NCBI GenBank assembly: GCA_964017155.1
Contig: OZ024865.1
Coordinates: forward strand, 16,060,377-16,124,376
DNA from: Oasisia sp. SBJ-2009
Taxonomy: Eukaryota > Annelida > Polychaeta > Sabellida > Siboglinidae
Reading direction: 5' to 3'
DNA length: 64,000 bases
Shown: positions 13,237-29,850 of the stretch, piece after piece
Layout: each line of letters starts with the position of its first letter
Position numbering within the stretch: the stretch's first letter is position 1
Position numbers and translations under genes: made by a program
The notes under the pieces: generated by a model
Database searches by the model: none
What the model was told of the DNA's origin: nothing
The model's input: the letters and a program-made list of their open reading frames with translations, nothing else

Positions 13237-13344
13237 CTTGGCAGATTACTCAGCCCAAAAAACTGGTTACCAATATATATTGCCAATGTAAACATTGGTA
13301 ATATATATCGGTAACCAGTTTTTTGGGCTGAGTAATCTGCCAAG
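13237..13344. repeat. 108-bp near-perfect palindrome
   Basis: Arms of 53 bases separated by AA, with two mismatches. Arms begin CTTGGCAGATTACTCAGCCC. It starts within 10 bases of the point where similarity between the duplicate copies ends. No clear target duplication. Confidence 0.95.
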
Positions 13345-14478
13345 TCCCATTATTATTCTGCTTTCATTCTTTAATTTGGTTTGGCAGACAGATGGAGACA
13401 GTGAATTTGGAGGTGATGAATCATTCTAAAAAAATATGAATGTTCAACGCACAAGTGCTTATGCGGATGCGTGTACACACACACACATGCGCACGCTACA
13501 GTTATGTATAATAGTTTACTAGTTTCCGTGCATGATTTTTCATCTTGCAGAGGCCTAACTGCTGTACTTGCATGAGGCATAAGAATTTATTGTAGCTGGA
13601 TAACTAATTTGTGCAGGTAGTTAATTATAATTGTCAATACTCAAGAGCACTTTCATTTCCCACGTTTGGTTTTCTGCTAGGCAGAAATAGGGCAGACAGT
13701 TGTGATCACTGCCAGGGCTGGAAAAGTGCAACAATAGAAAATACATACCATGGATAGGCAAATTTGTCATTTTTATACATAACCATTTCTAAAATGTTTG
13801 CACACGGATGACATTCAAACCGATAAGTCTGGAAAATAGATGAGCTTATGGGCAGGGTTGGTTTTCTGCCAGGATGAAAGGTATTTCTGCCCTGCTATTG
13901 CAGAAATAGGGCAGAAACGACAATAATATATGCCACCGATAGCATTTTACAGAATATGTTGTCAGTCTCTTTCTTTAACTGTCTAATTAACCAGCTGTTC
14001 TAAAAAATAGTTGCATATTGATGATATTAAAGCTACAAAGACTTTCCCTCAAGGGGCATACTTTTTGATGACCTCATCCAGAGTTAGAGGTAAATACCAT
14101 AATCTATTGTTTGTTAAACTAAGCCAGCAAATCCATAAAAAATGCCTATGCTGTTCTCAGCAGAGACAATATGCTAATGACTGCTAGGATTTTGTGAAGA
14201 AATGTGGTAACTCAAGACAGTCTGGTGCCAGTTTCGAGCCTGACTGAAGACGTGTGGTCACTATCAGGTGCTAATCCAACCTATGACTGTGCAAAAAAAG
14301 TGTTGGTCATTGTTAGAGACCATAAGGACACCTGCTGCAAAGTGTATTCTTCACTAATTAGCAGTGTTGGGTAAAAAGACATTAAAGTTGGGAGCAATAG
14401 GTATTTTGAAGGTTAAAAACAATCGGTGTGGTGAAAGATGATTTGCAGTGAAGGTAACCAGTTTTGGCAGACAGGAAT

Positions 14479-14480
<2 letters not shown>
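13345..14480. other. No gene recognised
   Basis: No coding frame worth reporting. A short motif TTGGTTTTCTGC(T/C)AGG and GCAGAAATAGGGCAG occurs twice (about 13668-13696 and 13858-13918), suggesting remnants of a small repeat. Confidence 0.5.

Positions 14481-14483
<3 letters not shown>

Positions 14484-14528
<45 letters not shown>
14484..14528. repeat. (TA)n microsatellite
   Basis: About 45 bases of TA. A second array follows at 14724-14780. Confidence 0.95.
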
Positions 14529-14530
<2 letters not shown>

Positions 14531-14717
14531 CACATTCAGACTTCAACATTACTCACCAGCATGAGAGATGTGCAACTAATCAACAAAATTATTCAGGACT
14601 CATTCTGAGGGAACAAGACCAATTTAAACACTGACTCTGGTTGGTACTTAATTAAAAGATCGCATACAATGTCACCGATCATTGAGGCATATCTATAAGT
14701 AGGACAAAGAAAATATT

Positions 14718-14723
<6 letters not shown>

Positions 14724-14780
<57 letters not shown>
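14724..14780. repeat. (TA)n microsatellite
   Basis: About 57 bases of TA immediately before a 27-bp minisatellite. Confidence 0.95.
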
Positions 14781-14783
<3 letters not shown>

Positions 14784-14785
14784 GT

Positions 14786-15215
14786 TTGAAGATGGTGTGA
14801 TATTTACTGTGATGTTGCATTGCAGGTGTTTGAAGGTGGAGTAATGTAACATGTGTTTTATGGTGTTGTAATATGACAGATGTTTGAAGGTTGAACGATG
14901 TGATAAATATTTGAAGGTGTTGTGATATGACATATATTTTAAGGTGGTGTGATATGACAGTTGTTTGAGGGTAGTGTATTGACATATGATTGAAAGTGGT
15001 GTAACATTACAGGTGTTTAAGGTGGTGTTGTATGACAGGTGTTTTAGCATGGGCATGATGTGTGTTTAAGGTGGTATGATATCATAGGTGTTTATACATG
15101 GGGTAATATGACAGGTGTTTCATGGTAGTGAAATATGCCATATGCTTGAAGGTGTTGTGATATGACAGGTGTTTTAAGGTGTTGTGATGTGACACAAGTT
15201 TGAAGGCAACAACTG
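14786..15215 (+). repeat. Diverged minisatellite, about 27-bp unit
   Basis: About 15 diverged units of GTTTGAAGGTGGTGTGATAT followed by GACAGGT, with length differences between units. Confidence 0.85.
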
Positions 15216-15447
15216 GAGCAAGAAACACTGACATCAATGACATGAGACGTACTTGTTCAACAATGGCAGTCAATATTCCTATTCCTAGTAATGATGTTAT
15301 AAATGTTGGCCCGGCTCCTTAACAAATGTCCTGAAACACAAAATGAATGCACCAGTGAACACAATATGGTCTTGGTAGATAGCTAGCAAGATCTTGTCAA
15401 GAATAAATAGAATGTGGCAATATATATTTTCCCAAATTCATTATATA

Positions 15448-15454
<7 letters not shown>

Positions 15455-15508
<54 letters not shown>
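15455..15508. repeat. (TA)n microsatellite
   Basis: About 54 bases of TA. Confidence 0.95.
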
Positions 15509-15511
<3 letters not shown>

Positions 15512-15734
15512 CAGATATGCAGACAGGCATGTATGCACATGCAGAACTTGGGAGAATGAAAACAACATAACTGGGAAGAATAAAACATGCACAAAGGAAT
15601 GAAGACAATATACCTGAAGGAATGAAGACAACACATGAGGTAATTAAAGCACCAGAGCTGGACAATGAAGAAAACAGTATAACCTAGGGGGAATTAAGAC
15701 AATATACCTGAGGGAATGAAGACAATAGGCTGCC

Positions 15735-16210
15735 ACTGGACACTCACCCAGGACACGCACACAGGACACTCACCCTGGACACTCAACCAGGACACTCACC
15801 TTGGACACTCAACCAGGACACTCATCCTGGACACTCACTAAGACACTCACCCAGGACACTCACCCTGGACACTCATCCAGGACACTCACCCTGGACACTC
15901 ACCCTGGACACTCATCCAGGACACTCACATAGGACACTCACCCTGGACACTCATCCAGGACACTCACCCTGGAAACTCATCCAGGACACTCACCCTGAAC
16001 ACTCACCCAGGACCTCACCCTAGACACTCACACAGGACACTCACGCTAGACACTCACACAGGACACTAACCCTAGACACTCACCCTGGACACTCACCCTG
16101 GAAACTCACCCAGGACACTCACCCTGGACACTCACCATGGACACTCACCCAGGACACTCACCCTGGACACTCACCATGGAAACTCACATAGAACACTCAC
16201 CCTAGACTCT
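15735..16210 (+). repeat. 13-bp minisatellite GGACACTCACCCT
   Basis: About 36 imperfect units. The same unit occurs inverted at 16450-16898, so the two arrays face each other across about 240 bases of unrelated sequence. Confidence 0.9.
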
Positions 16211-16449
16211 CAATTGAACCATTTGACTAACTTGAGCAGTTATTTTGCTCCCAAAGCAGCAGTTTCTAGTTCCATTGATTGGTGGGTCTTTTAGAGAACT
16301 AACTAATCCAACTATTAATTGTGTAGATGTCCTGGTTGTAAACAGCTAAGTTGTCCCACAGACAAAACGTAGTAGCAATTTCACTTGTCTGGTGAAAAAT
16401 CATGCATTGGGGGCAAAACGATTTTGTTAAAGTCAGCCAAATGATACAA

Positions 16450-16898
16450 TTTAGTGTCCAAGGTGAGTGTCCAGGGTGAGTGTCCAAGGTGAGGGTCCTG
16501 CGTGAGTGTCAAATGTGAGTGTCCAGTGTGAGTGTCCAGTGTGAGTATCCTGGGTGAGTGTCCAGTGTGAGTGTCCAAGGTGAGTGTCCTGGATTAGTGT
16601 CCAAGGTGAGTGTCCTGGTGAGTGTCTAAGGTGAGTGTCCAAGGTGAGTGTCCAAGGTGAGTTTCCTGGTGAGTGTCCTGTGTGAGTGTCCTGGGTGAGT
16701 GTCCAGGGTGAGTGTCCTGGGTGTGTCCTGGGTGAGTGTCAAAGGTGAGTTTCCAAGGTGAGGGTCCAAGGTGAATGTCCATAGTGAGTGTCCAGTGTGA
16801 GTGTCCAGTGTGAGTGTCCAGTGTGAGTGTCCAAAGTGAGTGTCCAGGGTGAGTGTCCTTGGTGAGTGTCCTGGGAGAGTGTCCTCAGTGAGTGTCCA
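16450..16898 (-). repeat. 13-bp minisatellite, inverted partner
   Basis: About 34 units of GTGAGTGTCCAGG, the reverse complement of the unit at 15735-16210, with more variant units (AAG, AGT, TGG endings). Confidence 0.9.
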
Positions 16899-16989
16899 TT
16901 GCACTAATTTGTTAGGAGCTCTTCAACCAGATTTTGTACTTTAATATAAACACTTCACTAACACTAATTTCCTTGGCAGAACTATTCAA

Positions 16990-17225
16990 TCAAACATCAT
17001 CTTAATTTCTCTGGGAAGCATTCAGACAGGCTGCAATTAATGCGTGAAAATGGCTTGTACAAATATCCACCACTGCCTATAGCCAGGTACTCACTCATAC
17101 AGCTGTGTGAATTGGAGCATTGTAGAGTGAAAACATTACCCAAGGTATCATACGGTAGCACAAGTTTTGAACCCGGGTTCTCTTAGTGGAGACTCCGAAG
17201 CTCTACCCCTGAACTAATGCGCATT
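16990..17225 (-). mobile_element. tRNA-derived SINE, family 2
   Basis: On the minus strand a tRNA-like head is visible, with an A box (TAGTTCAGGGG) near 17220 and a B box (GGGTTCAAAACT) near 17170. A body follows containing CAGCTGTATGAGTGAGTACC. The body recurs at 53145-53345 in the same orientation. This supports a SINE rather than a functional tRNA gene. Confidence 0.7.
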
Positions 17226-17530
17226 TGTCATTTTATGAATTGATTGTTATAAATTACATCATTATTTAATTAAATAACTTATTGATAATAACTTGTAAAT
17301 ATATCAGATTAACATTAAGTATACTGATATGGTCCACCGCGATTTGATAAATACCATTAAAATAAAATTACCTGACGATATGCAATGTTTCGGTCAGTAA
17401 GCCCATGCCAGGAGTACTTTTGCACAGAGTGCAATACTTGTTGGGATCGAACCAACAACTAAAACCGAGACATTAGCAGCTACCATTGTTACAAACATAC
17501 ACTATGTTTGATAAATTGAGTGAGCACTGT

Positions 17531-17727
17531 CACCGGCAAAGTGTGCAACTGCTTCTGCTTGTAATAATCCTTCGGACAGTGTAACTAACATAATTAGACT
17601 GGTACAGTTCGATTATTACAACCAAAAACAAAACGAAGTCCTATACGTTAACATGGAGAATATGGACTTTCTGCCCCCAACTGCCCCCAGCCTCGTTTTC
17701 GCGCGCGAGACTTACACGCCCTATTAC
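17531..17727. repeat. Dispersed repeat, third copy
   Basis: Matches about 1100-1310 and 21560-21765, including CACCGGCAAAGTG and the TTTTCGCGCGCGAGAC block. Lies outside the segmental duplication. Confidence 0.75.
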
Positions 17728-17992
17728 TCCAAAAGGCAAGCTGATTATTTTTGTAAGACTAGTATGGTAACTTCTCTCTTGGCCTAGCATTATCGACTGA
17801 TAACATATTCCAGCGATAATGTGGACGCAAATTAACAAGTGTTCTGAGGACTAGATAACAGACAGATAAATATCAGTTAGTAAAAACACTTACAAAATAG
17901 TACAGTGCATTCTGGATATGTCATATGTGCGGGAACCTAAGAGTGTCAGTTCAATTTGCATGTAATTTGTGCTTTCTCAATGCACACACTAA

Positions 17993-19524
17993 CAGGGTTG
18001 GCACGTGTTAAATACATTAAATATATTTACCTGTATACCCTGGTAAATACAGGCCGGTAAATACCGTCCTGGGAAAAACTTCAAATGGTGGTAAATACCA
18101 GACTACCTGGGAAATACTCTTAAAAGGATTAAATTTGAACCATTTTTACAATACAAGTTACTCTACCATCACCATAATGATACATGTGTAAATATACATC
18201 AGTACTGGTTGTTTTTGAACAATTATAGTTATAGTAAGACTGAAAACAACAATAATACCAATAAATATTACATTCCCAAATATATTCAATGGCAGAGTTA
18301 CAGGTTCACATAGAGCTATGTGTTGCCAATTCACTTTGCGATTTCAAAGAAACAAAATATTTCAGGTATATACTCATTATACTAATATATACAATATTAA
18401 TATTTTGATACTGAAACACTGAAAAAACAACATAAGGCATTAATTGCATTTATCATCAAACTGTATAATACTAATGTCCACAGAAGAGTTATCAATCTGT
18501 TCTAATGTTACTGTGTCACTGTAATGACACATTGTCATCAGGGATCTGCTCTATCCACTCTACCAGACTAACTCAGTGCTATTCTAAACACATATTTTTG
18601 TTTATATTTTGTCCCAATTATGACATTTATTAAACACAAATACATAACGTAAAACAATTTTTATAGTGGATATATATTGATGGGCATTCGTTCAATAGAT
18701 ATTGAATGGATTAAATGTGTGATTGCACCATGGGTAATCCATGCCATGCACCACGTGACTTACAGTGGGTGACAAAAGGGAACCATGCTTATGTACGCAC
18801 AAAGTGATGAGTAAGGGAATCCATGAGTAAGAAGGACAACATAGAAATATCTTCATAATTATTCTAATATAACTTGCTAATCATATCCTTTTGTGATTTC
18901 TTCTTAGCTTCTGATAATATATGTTCAAGACAATAATTTTGCCTTGCAATCTGGGGACAATAGTGAAATTAGTAAAAATATAAATAGTGTGAAGGATCCT
19001 AGCAGATTACAAGTTCAAATATTAAACTGGAGCTGATTTGGGGCTCACAGAGACAATGACCACATATGTTTACAGGCCGTTTAGTTTTCCCTAAGTCTGA
19101 ATGTCAAGACATGGTAAGTAATGTTTGCTCAGTGGGTAGAGTAGAGCCTGCCAATATCCAGAGCCCAACATTTCTTTTGTTCCTTAAGCAGATTACCAAC
19201 TGGCAACTGACAGTACTTACTAAACTTTAGTCTAGTACTTGGCATTGTCCCGTGTGAGAATGGCAATGGTATTTGTTACTAACTGATCAATTTTCTTTTG
19301 AACAAAACTAAACAAATACAAGGATTCACCTGAACTAGTAAACTTGTTAGCTTTAGATGAATATTAACTAAATTCTAAATGGACAGGAACTAACCAGTGG
19401 TAATATAAATTATGGAGTTATTCCCACATATTTCCTGGTAAATATCTTTTCTCCCGGTAAATACCAAGTTATTCCCACTACCCCGTCTCAAACCAGTTTT
19501 CCCCGGAAACATGCCAACCCTGCT
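17993..19524. mobile_element. Non-autonomous hAT-like element, 1.5 kb
   Basis: Ends are CAGGGTTGGCACGT and ACATGCCAACCCTG. Flanks CACACTAA and GACACTAA give a likely 8-bp target duplication with one mismatch. GGTAAATACC-type motifs lie near both ends. No long frame inside, so no transposase. Confidence 0.75.
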
Positions 19525-20602
19525 GACACTAAACTATCAGGTACACACAAATAATGCAATGAGAGAAATATCAAGTGATAGTATCTAAATCATTTAAAAT
19601 CAATTTACTAATATGGTAATAGCCATTTTATAGTCATCATGTCTCGCATATAACTTTATTATTATTTATTTATTATTATTATTATATATATTTTTAAAGT
19701 CAGTAAGTTGTTTATATAACTTACTTTCCAAACGGCGTTTATTTAGCTGAATTAATTGCATATTTATTATACAATCACATCCTGTATATTGCTAATTATT
19801 TTATTTGTTTTTTTTATACAATTTTACACTTATCTAACTTATAACTTTATATATTTTTATCTATTAATTTTTTAACATATTTGAAGTGTTATATCTACGT
19901 AGATGTGCTAATGTATGTACCAATTGTATATGGGTTTTTACCTGAAATAAATGTATTCGTATACATTCCTTATACATTCGTATTCGTATTCATATACATT
20001 CCTTATTCCTTATACATTCATGAACTGCAGTATACTTTTTGAGGAATCCTGGCATGGACTAAGTGAATCAGGGTCCATTACACTTACACCATTGTGCTTT
20101 ACTCGTTAAGTCTCATAATTTATATTAATAAGTATGTTCATCTTCTTTGGGTAATCCAGTACCATCATTATATGCTGATTTTGTGGATGAGGGCTTCTAC
20201 TGTTAGTTTGCTCCCAGGTTCTGGTGGGGATATAACTAAGCAGCACTTGCAGGAGGACCTCAACAGGCTCCAGGAGTGGGAGAAGACCTGGCTAATGGAT
20301 TTCCACCCAGATAAATGTGGAATTGTAAGGATTACAAATGAAGTTAAACCCAACAACTCTGACTAGTATATTTATTATCACATATTATCCCAAGCCATAG
20401 ACTATAACCCTAAATCGAAGCAAGAGAAAGCTAGACATTGACAAAGGGCGACCAATCCTGGAGAACGGCTACACAACACTGCAAAGCACAATCTAGGCAT
20501 AAATATCAATAGCAATCTGTCCTGGAATCACCAAGTAGATGCTTTAGGGCCTGTAAGTGGGTCACGATACATGGCAAGACTCCGCTCGACTGGAGCTGAT
20601 TG

Positions 20603-21106
20603 ATCGATTACTTCTTCTACGCTTTTACCGTAGCATAATTGAGCTTCTCATAACCTACTGCAGCATGTGTTACTACCCTGCTTTTTCCTGTGAAAAACCA
20701 TAACAGGCTTCTGAAAATGTCACACGTTTCTGCCAACATCATTGGCTTACCTACACCAATGCTCTCCGAAATAATCGACCATGCAAATTTTAAGAAAGCT
20801 TGTGCTGTCGCTACTGAGTCTGATTATCTGCTCTCTACGTTCTTCCATGTACTTCCGTCTCAAAGGAGATACCGTTGTATAAAATGTAAAACATCTCGCT
20901 AGAGCAGGAGTTTTGTGCCTGTGGCCATTAGAATGTTGAATGCTAAATGAGTCATATTGCGGTCAATCGGTTGAATTGTTCTTGTAGTGGATACATCTGG
21001 AATTCACTTGCATTTTGTTGTGACCATCCTATATATTTTAGATGTGATCATGAGTTGTACAATGCATATCCTTTTTAATGACAATAAAGTGAAATTGAAT
21101 TGAATT
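20603..21106 (+). mobile_element. 5'-truncated CR1/Rex1-like LINE insertion
   Basis: The broken frame shows the C-terminal signature of CR1/L2/Rex1-type RTs: IIGLPTPML, FKKACAVA, LPSQRRYRCIKCKTSR, then SFVPVAIRMLN. It ends in a (TTGAA)n tail after AATAAA. Copy 1 has the empty site. GATTG repeats flank it (20598-20602 and 21107-21111). It inserted after the duplication, into the older Jockey-like relic. Confidence 0.8.
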
Positions 21107-21885
21107 GATTGACACAAGAATAATATTCTAATGATGGATGACAGTGTAGCTTCCGACTGATGAATACAAGGCAAATCAGGTCAAAAATATATTGTGTTAT
21201 ACCTTTCTTATCTTAAATATCCGATTTAATATTGAGTTTATCACACTTTCATAGACATGTAGCGATTTACGTGGTGCATATATACACAATTTTAGCCGTA
21301 TGTGTCTTTTATGGAATTTACATTTTACATTGCTGTACGTTGTGCCACGGTTGTGGTTTCGATAAGCACTTATATCTGACAGGTTGTCTAAATGCACATA
21401 ATCATAACACATTTGCCCCAAACAGGTTGTACTGCGCGAAAAATGGCACTTTTCATTATTAGTCAAGATCGCCAAATACAAGTACTAGCTGGTGATGCCA
21501 TGGCAACCACCATAATAATCGATTAAAATTCATGATTTCCGTTATCCTTTTCACTGGCAAAGTGTTCCATTGCTTCTGCTTGTAATAATCCTTCGGACAA
21601 TATAACTGAAATACGCTATTTGGGAACAGTTCGATTATTACGACCAAAAACAAAACAAAGTCTTATATGTTAACATAGAGAATATGGACTTCCTGCTCCC
21701 AACTGCCCCCAGCCTCGTTTTCGCTTGCAAAACTTACACACCCACCCTATCACAAAGAAAGCCAATAGCACCCTTCTCTTTCTTAGCTAGGTTCAATGAA
21801 TGTATGATTTACAAAATTCTGCACGGGCTTAGATAAGGCTTAGTTGACATCCCTCTGTATACTGTACATATGTCATAGTTAGGCC

Positions 21886-22157
21886 TATGGACGTTATGTC
21901 CCAAGTCACATATGTCCTAGACGACATGTTCTAAATTTATTATTAAGTTTTTATGTTATTTTTGCACTTTAGTCTTAACATAAATATGTTAATATTGTAT
22001 TAACACTAATTAATCCTAGCACTATTTGTAGAACATTTAAAGCCCAGTGCATATTTTAACTGTTACTTATCCTGTTTTGGGTCATATCGTCCACAATATT
22101 TGGGACATAAGTGACTTGGGACATAAGCGACTTAACTTGGGACTCCAGTCCCTATAG
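21886..22157. mobile_element. MITE, TATGGACGTTATGTCCC ends, first of tandem pair
   Basis: Starts TATGGACGTTATGTCCCAAG and ends in tandem GGGACATAAGTGACTT motifs, its inverted complement. Absent from copy 1. Confidence 0.65.
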
Positions 22158-22178
22158 TCATACATAGACTCAGCGGCC

Positions 22179-22440
22179 TATGGACGTTATGTCCCAAGTC
22201 ACATATGTCCTAGACGATACGTCCTAAATATATTATTATGGTTTTATGTTATTTTTGCACTTTAGAGTTAGCATAAATCTTTTGATATATTAGCACGAAT
22301 GCTGGCACTCTTTGTAGAACATTTTAAGTCCATTGCATATTTTAACTGTTACTTAGCATCTTGTTTTTGGGACATATCGTCCACAATATTTGGGACATAA
22401 GTGACTTGGGACATAAATGACTTGGGACATAACGTCTATA
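22179..22440. mobile_element. MITE, second of tandem pair
   Basis: Same family, same orientation, about 20 bases after the first. The right end TTGGGACATAACGTCTATA is inverted to the left end. Confidence 0.65.
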
Positions 22441-23483
22441 ACTCCTGGCTGAGTCGAGTGCACATGCACTCACTGACACTGTGGTCTGCCACAGCCACAG
22501 AACAATTTTAGCTGCTGTGCCTGTGCCCATAGCATAGGCCACCCCCTACAACTTGTGGTCCAACATTCCGGGTACAAGCCTATGACATAGCCTGAGACGA
22601 TGAACACTCCTTCACAGTAGCCCCAATAGAACCTTGGAACAAGCTAACAGCCAAAAGTAAAACGAGTTCAACAGTAAAATGCTCCCTGTCACAGTGTCAG
22701 TCACTCAGTCAAACTCAAAGTCAGTGTCAGTGTCAAGCATTACGGATTACCTGGACTGGCGCAGTGGAGGCTTGACAGCACTGAGTTTGAAACACTCAAA
22801 CAGACAGTGCTTAAAGTATCGTGACCGCTGATTATAACTTGCACTTTTTCTATAAAAACTTCAACACCATTATTATTAATCAGCATTATTCAGCACAGAG
22901 TAGTAGACTGAGTAGCCACGTCTGACAGCCAAACCGGAAATAAAAGCATACGCATGCACAGGGCGGCGTAACCTTGTGGGCTCATGACACAGTTAACTTT
23001 TCTATAGCACCATGTTAGCGTTTGTAGGATTCTAAAAAGCCAGACGCAGGAAAATTCTAAAACTTATTGTTTGTTATTATCATCATCATAGTGACATGCT
23101 GGTCGAGTTTAGTGAAATTCCAATGTTTCGTTCTCTCGTAAAATGCTGCTATGTGTGACACCCGTCGGTATTTACAAATGAATGCAGGCAGTAATACAAC
23201 AGAGGTGTCAACAAGCCAAAACACTGCCAAGTACCCATCCGCTTAGAAAAATCAGCTAAAAATGCAACATTTCACTGCTGTAACCTGCGAAACGCTGATC
23301 ATCGTGTACGTGTGACAGTTTGTGAGGTCGGTACGAATAAAAGGGGAGGCGACGAGGCAGATCGTAGAGTTCTGTTTATGTGTCCGTAGCTGATTAACTC
23401 ACTCAAGTAGTCCAGCGCTAGCCCAGTCAATGACAATGCACAATACTGTCAATAGCCGAATAGGTAAATAGCAGCACATTGTA

Positions 23484-25288
<1,805 letters not shown>

Positions 25289-25295
25289 TAGGTTG

Positions 25296-25475
25296 GTCTC
25301 AGATGAACTGCCAGTGTAATCGTTGCAATATGGGTGTGACACAATCGTATCAATTGTTTCGTGCGCGTAATTATGTAACCTGCACAATTATGCACCCTTT
25401 GCAGTCGTTGCATCGTGTTATTTGGTAGACCATCGAGAAATGAGTTAGTACCATAGTATAAGTGGGATGTCACTA
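25296..25475 (-). pseudogene. LINE reverse-transcriptase relic (copy 2)
   Basis: Counterpart of 5563-5740. It reads YYGTNSFLDGLPNN then MQRLQRVHNCAGYIITRTKQ, resembling the YGNSLLYGLP...LQRVQN region of non-LTR RTs. Confidence 0.6.
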
Positions 25476-26384
25476 GTGCGTGAACAAGTATATTTTACAC
25501 GCTTCATGTTCGCCCAATGTTTCTTATCTGGTAATAAAATACCTTCACAATGTTAATAATCTGCTGCTCCATCCTCGGGTTACAGTCAAACAGGGTTGAT
25601 TCAATCATCGATTAAATCAAAATGAAAAAATCAAGATATTGATTTTGTTTCGATTTGTTTTTTCAGATTACTTTCCTCGGTACTCAATTTTAATTACAAG
25701 GCCCACATGTTTCCACAGCTGTGCTCAATTAAATAATTGCTTGGTGTATTGCTTGGACTTTGGTGTGTTGTGTTGGTGTCTTCGCGTTATAGCTTCTTAT
25801 CGTTATAGCTACTTTTTATTCCCGTTATAGCTACTAATTAAGTTTGACAGTTGAACTTGTCTCGTTATGGCTACTGTTCTATTTCTCCAATTCACAATGT
25901 AACAAGAAAAGGGAACATTAACTATTTCATTTCCATCCAGCTGATGTCCATAAGGGGTGGTCCAAGTCTTTGATATGTGTCCCACTGAGGAATTTCCATA
26001 ACTGTTAACAAGTACTTTTGTGGAGACATGGCTTGGCGATGATTCAAAGGTCTCCATGGACATGTGGAATGTCTACAAAGAAACTGACAAATGAACAAAC
26101 AACCATGTTGAGGGATAGAATTCCAAGTTCGCGAAAGTGGTGGGGAAACACTATCCCTACATCTTATAGTTCATGGTTGCTAAACAGGATGCTGCCGTCA
26201 CACTATCACATAACAAGAATGATGGCTTTCATTACTTCTGTACAATTAACGAGTTGTCTTAAGTATTTTATGGTATATTTTCCATTTCAAATACTGTTGC
26301 TTTTAAAAGTATTTATATGTATTTTGAATCCCTCAAGAGTATTTGTATTTAAATACATTTCAATGTATTTGACCCCATGTCTGT

Positions 26385-26565
26385 GGGCCTGATGTTACAC
26401 CCTCCAATAGTCGACACACACTGCAACTCTGCCAGATACAGTGTAGAACCAAATCTAAACATTATTCCTTCCTCCCATCAACCATTAAAGACTAGAATGA
26501 ACTGCCTGACACCGTTATGGCTGCTTGAACAAGTGACACTTTCAAGGGCAGGGTGCCACAAGTCA
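26385..26565 (+). pseudogene. LINE C-terminal relic (copy 2)
   Basis: Counterpart of 6690-6870, same broken YSFLPSTIKD-like end. Confidence 0.55.
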
Positions 26566-26988
26566 AGAACCTCCATACAGTATAACATAATTATACAATA
26601 TAATAGTGGCTACTAACGCTCAGTGTTTCAGTGTCTTATAATGTGAAATTAGAATTGAAAAGACAACGCGATAAACTCTTTGCCTGTGTTAACTTATTTT
26701 TACAATGCATATCAACAATGCACAATGCCAGTATTCACTGGAGTGCAAGCAGACCCGACTACTAAGCTTCAACTAACACTAGTTTCCATTTTATGACGGC
26801 CTTTCAAACTATGCATTTTCACTGATGTAAGTTAAACATTGTATCATTCCTGAGTTTGAATACAAAGCCGTACGTCCTTATTCACATGCCGTTTCCAGGT
26901 TGTTATTTTGGATAACAATTTTGTTCAATTAAGTTTCAACAAGACTCCACAAAATGCCTATAACATGTGTGTTCTTCTTGCAGAAATC

Positions 26989-29503
<2,515 letters not shown>

Positions 29504-29658
29504 ACTTTGAGGATGGCGTGCGTGCGTGTGTGTATTTATTTTATAAACCGACTGTGATGTCTCATACGCCTTGCCACAATTTGTTTAAGGAGGCATAACA
29601 GCAGTTACAATGCCGCACTGCTGAAGTAGAGGTTTTATGTTTGATATATTTTGATATA

Positions 29659-29660
29659 TT

Positions 29661-29732
<72 letters not shown>

Positions 29733-29756
29733 CTATATATATAGGCTATATATATA

Positions 29757-29845
<89 letters not shown>
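29659..29845. repeat. (TA)n microsatellite
   Basis: TA arrays interrupted by two ATAGGC blocks, 160 nt after the stop of PY gene copy 2. The matching place in copy 1 (near 10460) has only short TA. Confidence 0.95.

Positions 29846-29850
<5 letters not shown>

Larger units (their letters stand above)
20215..22650 (+). mobile_element. Degenerate Jockey-like LINE relic (copy 2)
   Basis: Counterpart of 286-1890. It starts with [20 protein letters not shown] and is then interrupted by a CR1-like insertion, the repeat at 21110-21765 and a pair of MITEs. Confidence 0.7.

Noticed and set aside
16381..16904. THPGHSPWTL-repeat frames
   Set aside because: Translations of the 13-bp minisatellite. Three overlapping frames are open, so nothing suggests coding.
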